From Erinaceus europaeus (lineage: Eukaryota; Chordata; Mammalia; Eulipotyphla; Erinaceidae): 64,000 nucleotides of DNA. Each line of letters starts with the position of its first letter. Within the stretch, counting starts at the first letter, position 1. The DNA is taken from positions 98,461,141 through 98,525,140 of the forward strand of contig NC_080166.1 in the NCBI RefSeq assembly GCF_950295315.1. Reading direction: 5' to 3'. The notes below the pieces were generated by a model. That model made no database searches, was not told where the DNA came from, and saw only the letters and a program-made list of their open reading frames with translations. The position numbers were made by a program, and so were the translations under genes. This document shows, piece after piece, positions 21,058 through 32,700 of the stretch.

Positions 21058-21820
21058 ATGCAGGATGCATACCAGGATCCATAATATGACAGACAGAACC
21101 TAGAAAATCTGGCTTACAGAGCACTCTCTCCTACCCTTTCCCTGAATGTCTTATGTTATGACTGGCCAGTTGTGATTTGTGAGTGAGTGTGTTGAATGAC
21201 CAAAAATTTTTGTATGACCCATCTGCTCAGAGTACTCTAAATGTTAAAAACGTTGTCACTAACATGCATTAACTCTCTAAGTAACCTGAGTCTGTTTATA
21301 GTCCAAAGTAAAAATGGTTAAAAAAAAATCAAAATATATATTTAACCAAAATTGGTCTGAAGATCCTGCTGTAGAGACTGTTACGATAGGTAACATTAGA
21401 TGACCTTCAAACAAAATCATAAAGATACTTAAACCAATTATAATCATCAAGGTATCAATTATAGTAAACCTCTAACTTGTTACAAGTTTTTTTTTTTTTC
21501 ACAAGTAACTGATTACAGCTATCAAGCCTTCATATGAAGAATCATCTGTTCATATGGTAAGGTATTAAACTGTAAGAAGTTCCTCCATATTCAACCTATG
21601 TGAATTAACAACATTCACATATTCTTGTACACTTAACTGGTATATCTTGTCTTGCCACCATAGGCCTGCCTTTGTCAGCCAACAATTTAAACGTGTTTCC
21701 CTTTATAACATCACCCATGCCACAGACATCCTTACTACCCCCAAAGACAAATGGCTGTTCCCCTGGACATCACATCCACTGACTGCTTCCCTTAGACTTG
21801 AGATATGATCTCACCTCTTC
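21058..21820 (+). other. Post-pol non-coding block of the provirus
   Basis: No surface envelope coding is visible. The part around 21430-21510 (ATAATCATCAAGGTATCAAT to GTTACAAGTT) resembles the minus strand of 54960-55040 in the second LTR element. Confidence 0.6.
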
Positions 21821-21826
21821 ATACCA

Positions 21827-22020
21827 ATGGATACATTCCCCCTTCCTTACCTGGCTACCCTTAGGTGTGGGACCCTTGCTTGTTTTACTTCTTCTGCTCA
21901 CAGTAGGTCCTATATTCTTAACAAGCTCATGGCCTTTTTGCAGCAACAGACTGATGCCATAAAGATGCAGCCTATACAAGCTCACTATCATAGGCTGGAC
22001 ATGGCAAAAATGGAGTTGCT
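21827..22020 (+). pseudogene. env: env remnant: transmembrane anchor and cytoplasmic tail
   Basis: In the frame starting 21843 a hydrophobic run (WLPLGVGPLLVLLLLLTVGP) looks like the membrane anchor of a retroviral TM protein. One frame over, starting about 21915, the tail begins LNKLMAFLQQQTDAIKMQ and ends HYHRL. The frame change lies between them. Everything upstream of the anchor is missing or unrecognisable. Confidence 0.7.
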
Positions 22021-22258
22021 GTGGAGGATTTGCCCTCCTCTGTCAGAACGTCCACCATGTAGAGGGCTGGATAGCCAATGATGGATAAGGGGAAACTAGC
22101 ACGGTCCAGTCAACCTAAGACAGGGCACCTGGTACTACTGGGCAAAAATAACCAGGTGTTCCAATGACGGGTAAGACAGAAGGCTGATCCCCAACCTAAG
22201 ACAGGCACAGTCCACCCTGCCACAACACAAAGTCCACCAAACATCAAAACATGATATA

Positions 22259-22271
22259 AGAAAGGGGGACA
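22259..22271 (+). promoter_or_regulatory. Polypurine-tract-like site inside the provirus
   Basis: AGAAAGGGGGACA followed by TATGGGGAGCCACATG looks like the purine tract and start of an LTR, but it lies 1.1 kb before the true 3' LTR. Confidence 0.45.
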
Positions 22272-22344
22272 TATGGGGAGCCACATGTGCCCTCAAGGTT
22301 GCTATTGGCTTGGCCATAGAGTCTTTGTTAAAAGATAAGTTCCT

Positions 22345-22635
22345 GGGAGTCAGGTGGTAGCACAGCAGGTTAAGCACACATGGTGCAAAGTGCAAGGACT
22401 GGCATAAAGATCCCGGTTCAGGCCCCTGGCTCCCCACCTGCAGGGGGTTTCTTCACAATCGGTGAAGCAGGTCTTCAGGTGTGTCTCTTTCTCTCCTCCT
22501 CTCTGTCTTCCCCTCCTCTCTCCATTTCTCTCTGTCCTATCCAACAACCACAATATCAATAACAACAACAATAATAATTACAACAATAAAACAACAAGGG
22601 CAACAAAAGGCAATAAATAAATAAATATTTTTTAA
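22345..22635 (+). repeat. SINE type A inside the provirus
   Basis: Complete type A copy with AAAAGATAAGTTCCTG on both sides as target duplication (22331-22346 and about 22636-22651), so it is younger than the provirus. The host sequence also carries a second copy of TAGAGTCTTTGTTAAAAGAT at about 22667. Confidence 0.92.
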
Positions 22636-22649
22636 AAAGATAAGTTCCT

Positions 22650-23336
22650 GCTTCCCTACACCTTAGAGTCTTTGTTAAAAGATAAGTTCTTTTTCCCCAT
22701 GAATCACCCAAGACCTTGCAGATAACAGCTGATTACCATGACAAGTAATTTAATAATAATAAAAAAATAGGAAAGATACATCCCCCAATACTCAGTGGCT
22801 AAGGCAACAAAGCTCTTTTTCTATAAAAAATTCAAATCAGATGCCCTGCTAACCATGAGAAGCAGATTGCTTGTGTTTCTTCCACAGGAATCCCGGAAAA
22901 AACCATCTGGACCCCTGCACACCCTGACATCACCCACTAGATGGCACAACTACAGTGGCACACCCTCCCCTAAACCCTAGATGTCACTCGACGCGATCTG
23001 AAGAACCTGATTCACAGACTCCAAGGACAGAACTATTTTACTGCCTGTCTGCCTTTCCTGCTTCTACTTTGCCTGTCATGTTTTGGTGGTTCCAGCTCAC
23101 TCTCTACAGAAAAGCAGAATTCCAGAGGCTGACCTTCCTCATGTAGCATTTCATCCCCTGTCATTTCTCCCCCTAGTCGCCTACTTTGGACTGAGACTTC
23201 TATCGGACTTGCTGGTATACCCTTTGGACACTTTAGACAATTTTACAGCAGCTTCCTTCCCTTCACATTGCTACTTTTTCATAGACTGACCCTGAGTATT
23301 TCATAGACCTTACAGACTGTTGCCCTGGCCACTAGA
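22650..23336 (+). other. Provirus 3' interior, possibly from a second element
   Basis: 22760-22860 (ACATCCCCCAATACTCAGTGG...) resembles the end of this provirus's own integrase region (GTACCCCCCAATATCCAGCT, 20740-20830). 23095-23290 resembles minus-strand 54790-54950 of the other LTR element, sharing TCTACAGAAAAGCAGAATTC. No open frame above 90 codons. Confidence 0.5.
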
Positions 23337-23337
23337 T

Positions 23338-23354
23338 AAAAGGAAAGGGGGAGA
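23338..23354 (+). promoter_or_regulatory. Polypurine tract of the provirus
   Basis: AAAAGGAAAGGGGGAGA lies directly before the 3' LTR, the primer site for plus-strand synthesis. Confidence 0.85.
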
Positions 23355-23829
23355 CGCTGGGAAATTGTGCAGATGCAGTCACATCTGCCATGTTGTCTCC
23401 TCAGGCTACTGCTAGTTCCTGCAAGAGTTGGGACATTCTCGGAGTGCCTGTTCTGCCATGTTGTGCCCTCAGGGCATTATCTATTTCCCCGCAATATTTG
23501 GAGTGCTTTGGTTACTCCTCCCCCCTCCAATTCTCATGAGAGTTATTATCCTATCCTGGAGTGCTATGGTTACTCCTCCCCCTTCCCATTCTCGTGAAAG
23601 CTACTCCTATAAAAGCCCTTCTCCTTCTGCACCTCTCTCTCTTGCCGGCTTTTCACTTTGGTGGTTAGACGCAGGAAAGGTTGCTGTGTGAGGAGGCCAT
23701 TTTTGCTACCTCCACATGGCCCAACCTGCTTCTCTCGTACCCAACTCTGAGGTGCCAGCACAAATAAAGATTTCTGTTCCCTCTTCGCTCTGGACCTCCT
23801 CTCTCTCTTCTCCACAGTGCAGAACAATA
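23355..23829 (+). mobile_element. 3' LTR of the class II provirus
   Basis: 475 bp. The first base is C instead of T, and the end reads AATA instead of GACA. TATAAAA is at 23608-23614 and AATAAA at 23763-23768. Contains 19 bp (TTATTATCCTATCCTGGAG) absent from the 5' LTR. Confidence 0.9.
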
Positions 23830-23835
23830 GGCCAC

Positions 23836-25262
23836 AAAGCCTCAAGCATGAAAGTCTTCTGCACCCTCCACCATGCTGGGAAGCCCAATGGCCACCCTCC
23901 CTTTAACCAGTGTTTTTACATTGGTGCCCTGCTCTCGCTGGAGGGTTGAGGGGCAGGGGTGGGTGGTGGGGATGGGACACAGTTTTTAGGTGGTGGGAGT
24001 GGTGTTTATGTACAATCCTATTAATCCTATTAAAGTGTAAACATTATATAAACCACTATTTAATTAACATGAGAAGCGAAAAACTGATGATACGTCTAGA
24101 ACTTCTTAAAACACAGACTGAGTCTTTTTAATACATAGGCTGTCTTTGATATATTCTCTCCCAAAAGTCTAGACCAGGGAGAACAGAAGCAACTGACAAC
24201 ACAGCTATATACGAGATGCTGGGTACTATACCCCAAACCCTATCAAAGGGACTTTCCAAAGTTAACCCTATCGCCAAATAATGTGATAACAATAACTATC
24301 CATTGTCTTCTTGAACCTAAGACAACAGGAACCTCACATTTCCACTATAGATCCTATATTTCCCCCAGTCCTGGAACCTTAGGGGGAGGCACACTTTTCT
24401 GCATGCTGCTCTTAATTCAAATCAAATAATATTGCATCTGCGGGATCGCAACCTAATCAACACGAGTGCCACCCCAGCATGCTTCACTTCAGACTGTGAC
24501 CAGAGACTTCAGGTGTGGAATGACAACCCTTCAGCTTCATCAATCGGGTGAGACCTTTCCTTTCATAGTATTCTCTAATTCCATTCCAGGTGTTCCACTC
24601 CCCAATAAAGTCCCCAAACCTAGATATAGTCCAGGTCCCCTGAGATAGAACATAGGTTCACCCGTGCCCATAAACTAAGGGAAAAATATATACCTGAAAG
24701 CAGAAGTACACAAGAGCATGCAGGGAATACCCCCAACACTTCATCTGCATTATTACAGTCTTTAGGTCCATGATTGTTCAACAATTTGTTTGGCTTTGTA
24801 TGTTAACTCTCTTTTCAGCCACCAGGTTCCGGATGCTGATCAGACTTCCCTGGACAGATGACCCCATTAATGTGTACTGGAGCACCACTTCCTCAGAGCC
24901 CCACCCTACTAGGGAAAGAGAGAGACAGACTGGGAGTATGGATCAATCAGTCAATGCCCATGTTCAGTGGGGAAGCAATTACAGAAGCCAGACCTTCCAC
25001 CCTCTGCAACTCACAAGGACCCTGGATCCATACTCCCAGAGAGATAGAGAATGGGAAGGCTATCAGGGGAGGGGGTGGGATGTGGAGGTCAGGTTATGGG
25101 AATTGTGTGGAATTTTACCACTCTTATTCTATGGTTTTGTTAATGTCTCCTTTCTTAAATAAGTAAATAACTAAAAATTAAAAAAAAATTATGTTGGAAA
25201 AAAAACATAAAAAAAGAAAGTCTTTTGCATAATCATTATGTTGTCTCCCAGGCCCTCTCTCA
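23836..25262 (-). repeat. SINE type E, parts 2 and 3, split by an L1
   Basis: Part 2 is 23836-23858 and part 3 is 25216-25262. GAAAGTCTT occurs at 23850-23858 and 25216-25224 as the L1 target duplication. Together with 15905-16005 they rebuild the order of one minus-strand SINE. Confidence 0.75.
23859..25215 (+). mobile_element. L1 3'-UTR copy with inverted 5' end
   Basis: From about 23940 the plus strand follows the long L1 3' UTR through CTCAACTTCAG-type phrases, TTACAGAAGCCAGACC and GGGAATTGTGTGGAAT to an A-rich end. The first ~80 bp (23859-23938) instead match the reverse complement of the same UTR (for example ACATTGGTGCCCTGC), the twin-priming pattern. Confidence 0.75.
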
Positions 25263-25534
25263 TCTAATTTTTATTTACTTTTTTTTTGCATATGTATTTG
25301 GAGACATCTTTGACTATATTAACTAGTATGTTTCTTTATTTTCTGCATCTTCTTTCACTCACCCTATCATCTCTCATTTCCAACTTTCTTCCACTTTTGA
25401 TTTCTATTCTTTCATAATAAAGGCCTGCCTCAGATATCTGATCATCATTAGTTCTCCACTAGGGTATAATACGAATAGATGATTTTAATGGGAATCAAGA
25501 TTGGTAAATTTATTGTAGGGACACTAGATAAGGC
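25263..25534. other. Single-copy sequence, no gene seen
   Basis: T-rich stretch without a recognised element. Confidence 0.5.
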
Positions 25535-25873
25535 TTTTTTTTTTTGCCCCCAGTGTTATTGCTGGGGCTCAGTGCTTGCACTATAAATACACTAGTCCTG
25601 GGAGCCATTTTTCCCATTTTGTTGCCCTTATTGTTGTCGTTATAGCTATTGTTGCCATTGATATTGTTGTTGTATAGGACAGAGAAAAATCAAGAGAGGA
25701 GGGGAAACAGAAAGGGGGAAGAGAAAGACAGACACCAGCAGACCTGCTTTATCTCTTGTGAAGCGATTGCCCTGCAGATGGGGGAACAGAGGAGCTCAAA
25801 CTGGGATCCTTACACCAGTCCTTGCACTTTGCACCATGTGCGCTTAACCCAGTATGCTACTGCCAACCCCCTA
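25535..25873 (-). repeat. SINE type A, long form
   Basis: Minus-strand module (GTGTTATTGCTGGGGCTCAG), body and head (GTGCGCTTAACCCAGTATGC). The frame at 25649-25969 is antisense SINE. Confidence 0.9.
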
Positions 25874-26034
25874 GGCAATATTTTTATTAGAGGATCATTC
25901 TTGCCACTCCACAGAGCTAGACTTCAGGGCGATATAAATTCTAGGAAATATCCATCTGCTTATAACTAGAGGTAGGTTTTCTGTTTTTTGTTGTGTGTGT
26001 TTTGTCATCACCATGGTTTTACAACTCCAAGACC

Positions 26035-26175
26035 ACTTTTTTTTTTAAAGATAAATAGAAAGAAAGGAAGATAACAAAGCCCTGAAGCTATCTCCAGTGT
26101 AGAGGGGGTTCAAGCCTTGGTCATGCACTTGGCAAAGTAGACATACTCCCCTGGTGAGCTATCTTATCAGCCCAT
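26035..26175 (-). repeat. SINE type D
   Basis: GTGTAGAGGGGGTTCAAGCC and GGTGAGCTATCTTATCAGCC are the reverse complement of the type D head. Confidence 0.6.
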
Positions 26176-26428
26176 CTAGAAGTGGTTTTTATTAAGGTTG
26201 GCTATAGGGGAGTAGGAAACAAGGCCAGAAATGAAGCTCAACTTATAGATATTAACTCACTACACCAAAGAGGAGATTAATCTTTTCTTTGTACTAATTT
26301 TCCCATGTCCAGAGTCCTTATTAATCAAAATTTCCCACACTAAATAAATTCCTAATTTGTTCAGAATTACCCAAAAGGAAAACAAGAGAAATGGAAGTTG
26401 ACATGTTTCATGTTACTCAAGACTATAA

Positions 26429-27164
26429 AAAGGACCTGGATTTTTTTTTCCTGGCTGTCTCTATCCAATAAATAAATAAATAAATATAACTTTTAAAAAT
26501 TTTAAAAAAATTAAAAATCAAGTTTAAGTTGATCCATTTGAGATTCTCTGTTTGAATAGCAGAAATTATTAGAGTGAAAACCAAAAATAGGGGCCACGTG
26601 GTGGCTCACCTGTTCAGTGCACATGTTACAATGCTCAAGGACCCAGGTTCAAGGTCCCAGTACCCACCTGCAAGGGGAAAACTTTGCAAGTGGTGAAGCA
26701 GTGCTACAGGTATCTCTCTTTCTCTTGCTCTCTCCCTCTCTATCTTATCCTACCCTCTCTATTTCTGGCTATCTTTACCCAATAAATAAAGACAGGTCCA
26801 AAAAAAAAAAACTTCAAAAGCGATATATATTTTTTTAATTTCTATTTCTTTTTTTAAAATTTCTTTATTGGGGAATAAATGTTTTACATTGACAGTAAAT
26901 ACAATAGTTTGTACATGCATAACATTTCTTAGTTTTCCATATAACAATACAACCCCTCTAGGTCCTCTGTCATCCTTCTTGGACCTAAATTCTCCCCCTG
27001 CCCCCAGCCCCAGAGTCTTTTACTTTGGTGCAATACGCCAAACAGAAGGATGAATATGGGATGATCTCACTCTCAGGCAGGAGTTGAATAACAAGATCAG
27101 AAGAGAAAATACAAATAGAAGCTGAACTGGAATTGGCATATTGCACCAAAGGACCTGGATTTTT
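26429..27164. mobile_element. L1/SINE compound between 17-bp direct repeats
   Basis: AAAGGACCTGGATTTTT is identical at 26429-26445 and 27148-27164. Between them are a SINE tail (26450-26490), a type B SINE (26588-26815), an L1 3' end in reverse (about 26846-27040) and the preceding L1 segment in forward direction (about 27040-27150). Reverse plus forward is the twin-priming inversion pattern. Confidence 0.7.
26588..26815 (+). repeat. SINE type B
   Basis: GGGGCCACGTGGTGGCTCAC head, CCCAGGTTCAAGGTCCC B box, and a TTTCTGGCTATCTTTACCCA tail start. Confidence 0.88.
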
Positions 27165-27542
27165 AACATCTTTGCACTTGCAGTAATTTCTATTGCCTGT
27201 TGATTTAAAATAGTCCAGTGCAGGGTTCGTTCTGGCTGTACTTGTTAAACACTCTGTATAAGATGCCCTTGCTTTTTAATCACTCTGTTCATATTTTTTT
27301 TCTTTCATCTTTGTATTCCTGAGTTGGTTCACACTTAGCCATTGTTATATGCTTAAACAAACAAACAAAAAATGTCTTTCTCTTTGATCTGCTGTAATTA
27401 TTTGGAAGTATTAAGTAATCTCAAAGTTGATCACTTATGTCCAATTTAAAATAAATAACCATATAGAGTATGGATTTTTAACATAAGGAATGTCTATCTT
27501 GAAATTATTTATTATGTATTTGCTGTCAGGGCTGGGATTTCT

Positions 27543-27767
27543 TTTTTTATTTTATTTTTTTTAATTTTTATTTATTGGATAGAGACAGTCAGAAATTGAG
27601 AGGGAAGGGAGGGATAGAAAGGGTGAGAAACAGAGTAAGAGACACACCTGCACCACAGCTTCACCACTTGTGAGGTTTTCCACCTGCAGGTGGGGATTGG
27701 GAGCTCGAACCTGGGTCCTTGATCACTGTAACATGTGCACTCAACCAGGTGCGCCACCATCCAGCCC
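27543..27767 (-). repeat. SINE type B
   Basis: Complete minus-strand copy, flanked by CAGGGCTGGGATTTC (27527-27541) and CAGGGCTGGGTTTC (from 27768). Confidence 0.92.
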
Positions 27768-27810
27768 CAGGGCTGGGTTTCATGTTTGCATTTCACCACA
27801 CTCAGAAGAT

Positions 27811-27847
27811 TTTTCTTTTCTTCCTTTCTTCCTTCCTTCCTTCCTTC

Positions 27848-27897
<50 letters not shown>

Positions 27898-27930
27898 CTC
27901 TTTCTCTCTTTCTCTCTTTCTTTTCTTTTG
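27811..27930 (+). repeat. Pyrimidine microsatellite (TTCC)n(TTTC)n(TCTC)n
   Basis: Near-pure C/T. The long Lys/Arg/Glu-rich and Phe/Ser/Leu-rich frames here are artefacts of the repeat. Confidence 0.95.
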
Positions 27931-27944
27931 CCAACTAGAGGGTA

Positions 27945-28092
27945 AAAGAAACAGAATAGTAGAGACACCACTGCTCACATAGCTTTTCCATTGCTTATTA
28001 CAGACATGAATATTACTCCATGTAGTGGCCAGGGACTCAAACTCATATCTTTGAGCATGAGTGTCCAGTGTACTTTGCTATCTCTCAGACTC
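27945..28092 (-). repeat. SINE, diverged (type D or E)
   Basis: CCAGGGACTCAAACTCATAT and TGCTATCTCTCAGACTCC fit the reverse complement of a tRNA-like head. Class uncertain. Confidence 0.4.
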
Positions 28093-28132
28093 CTATCTTG
28101 AAATGTTAATCATCTTTTAAAAAATTTATTAT

Positions 28133-28300
28133 AAGATCTGGTAAGATAGCTCATTTGCATAATGTACTGCTTTTCATGTGCCAAACTCAGTCTCCATACT
28201 GCACTTAAAGAAGCTTTCGTATTTCTCTCTCTCTCCCTCTCTCTCTCTTTCTCTCTTTTCTGGCTTCTCTGACTCTATCTACAAATGAATACATTTTATA
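28133..28300 (+). repeat. SINE type D
   Basis: GGTAAGATAGCTCATTTGCA head, ACTGCACTTAAAGAAGCTT, then (CT)n and an A/T tail. Confidence 0.7.
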
Positions 28301-29086
28301 TTATAAAGTTAAGAATATACTTAGAAGACAGTGGTAGTTTACACATTTCTTTGTTTTGACATTTTATCCAGTAGAATTTCAGTTATTACCTCATAGCTAA
28401 AATTATTTTTTAAAGTCCTTAAATAGATGAAATTAAAAAGCAAGCATAAAACTGAACCTTTGGGAAAGAATTTATGCAAGCACTTTGAGGAAGCATGAGA
28501 CAGACACCCCTGCCCTGAACTGCTCTATTAATTTAGAATAGTTTACATTATTTTGCATGTACGCACTATATTTTAAAAAAGAACAATTCTCTTGAGTATT
28601 TTGACTCCCTTTTATTTGTATCCAGAGAGCAGCTGGCAAAAGTTCATGCATTTTTATTTCAGGTCAATTAATCAAAGTTTTCAGACTCCACTAATCATTT
28701 ACAGAACACTAAATTAGTTAAAATTAAACAACATCTGATTTTACTCTAAGACGTCCACTCAGATATTCTAAATCCCTGTCTTTGTATAGATTCTGAGATC
28801 AGATACAAGTTGTAAAGCAACATCTACTTCAATGAATTTCACTTATCAATATAAAAGTCACTTAATCTGGTACATACACATTCCTTGAAATCAAAGACTT
28901 AAGTTAGGGAGTACAAGAACTATAGGTGGTACAACGAAACTCAGTCAACCAGAGCGGAAATGTGAACACATTATAGAGTAGGTTGATCGATGACATCAAT
29001 AAATTGAAGTCCGATCAATAACAATAATCAAGATGTTCAATTATTGCAATCAGGATATCTCAGAATCACTTCTACTTGGGGAACTG
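28301..29086. other. Single-copy sequence, no gene seen
   Basis: AT-rich with short frames only. Confidence 0.5.
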
Positions 29087-29097
29087 TTAGAAAATCA

Positions 29098-29253
29098 TGA
29101 GAGTGGCCCAGCAGGTAGTGCAATGGATAAAGCACTGGACCCTTAAGCATGAGGTCCTGAGTTCAATCCCCAGCATCACATGTACCAGAATAATGTCTGG
29201 TTCTTTCTCCCCTGCTATCTTTCTCACTAATAAATTAAAATCTTTATACAAAA
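29098..29253 (+). repeat. SINE type C
   Basis: tRNA-like head AGTGCAATGGATAAAGCACT, B box GAGTTCAATCCCC, then TGTCTGGTTCTTTCTCCCC and an A/T-rich tail. AAAATCATGAG flanks both sides as target duplication. Confidence 0.88.
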
Positions 29254-29499
29254 ATGTAAAATCATGAGTATTTTCAGAAATGTAGAGCACCCATGGGCAG
29301 CAGTGAAAAAATACTCAGTGATATGATGAGAGGTGTCTTACGCTCAAGAAGTAACGCCTTGGAAAGTGCTATTAACAACTGTTTCTAAGAATATGAAAAT
29401 ATAACTATAGCAGGAATTTCCAAGGTCTTACCCACATTTGCTGATGTATTAGCATGACTCACAGGACTCCGTATGCAGTTATACTCACAGATATGATTT

Positions 29500-29770
29500 T
29501 AAAAAATAATGATATATGCCAAAAAGAGAAAGAAAAATCCAAATGATCTCACTTATTAGTAGAAATTAATAAAGTAGGGATAGAGAGGGAAAGCACAAAG
29601 TGAAATATGGGCAGGACATGGCCTGTTGCACCAAAGCAAAGGACTCTGGGAAGAGAACAGGAGGGAAGACAGGAAGAAAACTTTGAGGGCCTATTAAATA
29701 ATGAAATTGTATGCATATGTCAATGATTGCAGTGTACAGCATTAATACCCTCAATAAATAAAAAAAAATT
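29500..29770 (+). mobile_element. L1 3' end, short-UTR lineage, diverged
   Basis: GATCTCACTTATTAGTAGAA, TTGCACCAAAGCAAAGGACT and an AATAAATAAAAA end parallel 37556-37835. Confidence 0.7.
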
Positions 29771-32700
29771 AAGACAAACAATGGGGAAAGGGATATGTTA
29801 CAGTCTGCACAAAGAAAGATAAAGGCTTTTTGAGTCTTCTAACAGCCATAAAAAAATAAAAAAAAAAAAAAACGTGTGTTAAATCTTTTAGTAAAAGACC
29901 TGTGATAATAACAGGCATATAGTTCAGTTGAATCTGCTTGAACTCATGTCCAAGACTTTTAATGAGTGGTGGTAAGCATGAGTTAGTCACACTGGTGCCT
30001 TCACCAAATACACATTCAAGTAGCCAAACTCTAGACTTCCAGAAAGAAAAACTACATGTAACATAAAATTCTTTACACATATATTTTCAACAAGTAAGCC
30101 TCTATTACCAATTCTGGGAAATTCTTTGAAATTCAAGTTATCAACAGTGGACCAGGGAACAAATCTTAAATGAACAATTCATAACTACAGTATTACTTGT
30201 CTTTTGCCTGATTACTAACTACAAAACAGGCTTTTGAAGGGTCTGTGGAGAATTAAAAACCTGAAATTCTCCTAGACATTCAGACTCCTTATTAATCCAG
30301 TTTTGATACCACTGAAAACCTGACAAAAGAATTTCCTACTCTGCTACAATGAAATTACCTAGAGATTCACTTATCAATCATTATTATCATTAAAAAAAAT
30401 GTGGTCTTAGCCAACAGAAGATGACTGATAATTACCATTTGGAGGGCTTGACTAGTTTTTTTAATTTTTTTTTTCATTATTTTTAGTAGTGCATAAAGTT
30501 CTTTTAGAGTTCAAAAATTTCCTTAACTAGTAAGTTATCATTCCTTACTCATGCACTGTTTTCTTTCAATTATGCAAAGTTTTTCATAATGTTGAGAAAA
30601 CAAGGTTTAATCAAATTTAAACATGCACTGGCTATTTTTTTTTTTTTGCCAAATTGCCTTAAACTGCTTCACTGACACATTTCAGTTCTGCTCATTTGTT
30701 TACTTCTTCTCATATTCTGGAATTAAAACACACCCACCTATACATTTTACTCAGCTTAATAATGCCAGGCTGAAGCTGAAAAACTAGCCACAAAGCATTT
30801 CAACTAAAAAGTTGTTGTTCCTGATAATTTTTTTTTTCTCATGAGCACCTAGTATGCTATTAAGCTAGCTAGCTTTTGGCAAATAGAAAAGGTTAGTTTC
30901 TTAAAGATTTCCTTTCAGCTTATTTTTTCCCCCACCATCCTAAGTCATAATTATATCAGTAAAGTATCCAGAGCGTAAGGGGGGAGAAGGGGCCCACTAG
31001 TAAGGTTTCATCATTTTCATTTCATAAGCTCACAACTTCAGATTTATGTCTTCTGTCATTGTGAGTGAAGAAATAAAATAAAATCTCAACCTGCATTTTT
31101 TTTTGCAAACAAATGGTTAGTGAAGGAAACTTAAACAGCACACAAAAGTTTAAGTATTTCACTAAATAGCTAATTATAAACTATCCTGCTGACAGAAGAT
31201 CTTTGACACTCTGAAGGATAAAATGCTGCTGTTCCTAATAAAAAAGCACAGCTAAGAATAAGTTGACCCTTGATCTTAAATCATTTACTTTATCTCCACA
31301 TTAGAATGGGAGTAAGTTTGGCTAAAACTACTAGGGTGTAACTAACAAGAGGATTGCTTCCATGTGTCAAACATCAAGAGAAGAAGTCTTTCAAGTTTAC
31401 TATTATGTATTCAATTTTTTTTTCTAAAAAAGAATTCTATTAAGGTCAGATGTAAATTCATTTGTGTTATTAGTCTTTCCATGAAAACAAAAGTGTTATC
31501 TCTTTAAACTTCAGCAACATATTTAAATTGACACAATTTAAGTTGTAGGAACAGAGAGAAGTGGCTGGAGAAAGTTATATTCATGATTACAGCCTGTAAA
31601 ACCTGTGTATACTTCCTCAAAATATTTCATGTAATGTAAAACTTAATTTTAAAAATTAGTACTAAAACGTTCTATAACCAAATACTTGGTTGTACAGATA
31701 AAAGTAAAGTTTTTGTTGAAAGGACATATGGTAATTTTACCCTGTGTTGCTTATTAACATCTGATAAATAGGCTTCAAACTATAACCTATTAATACCATT
31801 GATATTTGAAATTACACAAATAGCAGTTGGGAAGCTGTGAAGGTCTTAATATAAAACAGTTTTGAACTGGGGAATAATCTAAGTAAAATAAAGCAATCTC
31901 AAGAAAATATGGAAGGCTCTAGGAAGAAAAACAGAAGAGTAGAACACAACATTCTTGACAAAACTTACGGATATCCAATAAGCAGTAAATGGAATAGGAG
32001 AAGTTATTTTGCATCTGAAAACCTTCTACATGTCCTGGTTTCCCCTTAGTGTTTCTAATAGTGTTGAATTAACATTTTCTTCTTCAACCATCTGTTTCTG
32101 TTACCATTTTTTTCTCTTACTGTAAGTAAACTTCTATATAGTGCACATCTTGTATTCAAACAATTTCAGACGCATCAAATAGCATGATCATTCAAGAATA
32201 AAAAATATATAGACTTAAGACATATTGTACATGTAGTTCTTCATTGCGATTTTTGCCTTCTGTCTTTCCCCATTAGCTGAATGAGCACAATGATAACAAT
32301 AGTCCAGGCCTCTGTGTCTCTAAGGTTTTCCTCACTTTTCTTATAGAGCACAAGTTGTGTCTAGAGATTATAGAATTGATCTCAGATACCACAAAAAGAT
32401 AACCCCTTAGCCACAATACAAAGAAGTGCTACTTAACTGCACAGATTAGCTTTGGGAAAACAGAGGGAGATAAGATAGTTCCCACCAGCTAAAGGTCAAG
32501 AATTCAACTCCTTGACTCACAACACTCAATCCATGAAATTCACAAAATGCTTCTTCTTAACTGCTACTTATGCTATACTGTCGCTGGATGATGGTAATAA
32601 GATAGTAAAGAGCCTATTATATTGTTCATTTTTAAAACTCAAATGTATATTGTCATTTTTTTCCTGTGAATTTAAGGATTCCTATCTTATTAGTAATAGT

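Larger units (their letters stand above)
16000..23835 (+). mobile_element. Class II (betaretrovirus-like) endogenous provirus, defective
   Basis: Two direct LTRs (16006-16461 and 23355-23829) bracket a 6.9-kb interior. Flanking hexamers GACCAC (16000-16005) and GGCCAC (23830-23835) differ at one base and sit in the two halves of a split SINE, which fixes the insertion edges. A tRNA-Lys-like primer site follows the 5' LTR and a purine tract precedes the 3' LTR. Gag, protease, RT, RNase H and integrase remnants are in normal order. Envelope is almost all gone. LTRs differ at roughly 25 of 456 aligned bases by eye (5-6%), plus a 19-bp indel. Class II is inferred from primer type, 6-bp duplication, two zinc knuckles and RT motifs. 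It cannot make any complete protein. Confidence 0.92.

Noticed and set aside
27572..27982. Several overlapping Lys/Arg- or Phe/Ser-rich frames
   Set aside because: They are translations of a pyrimidine microsatellite and an antisense SINE.
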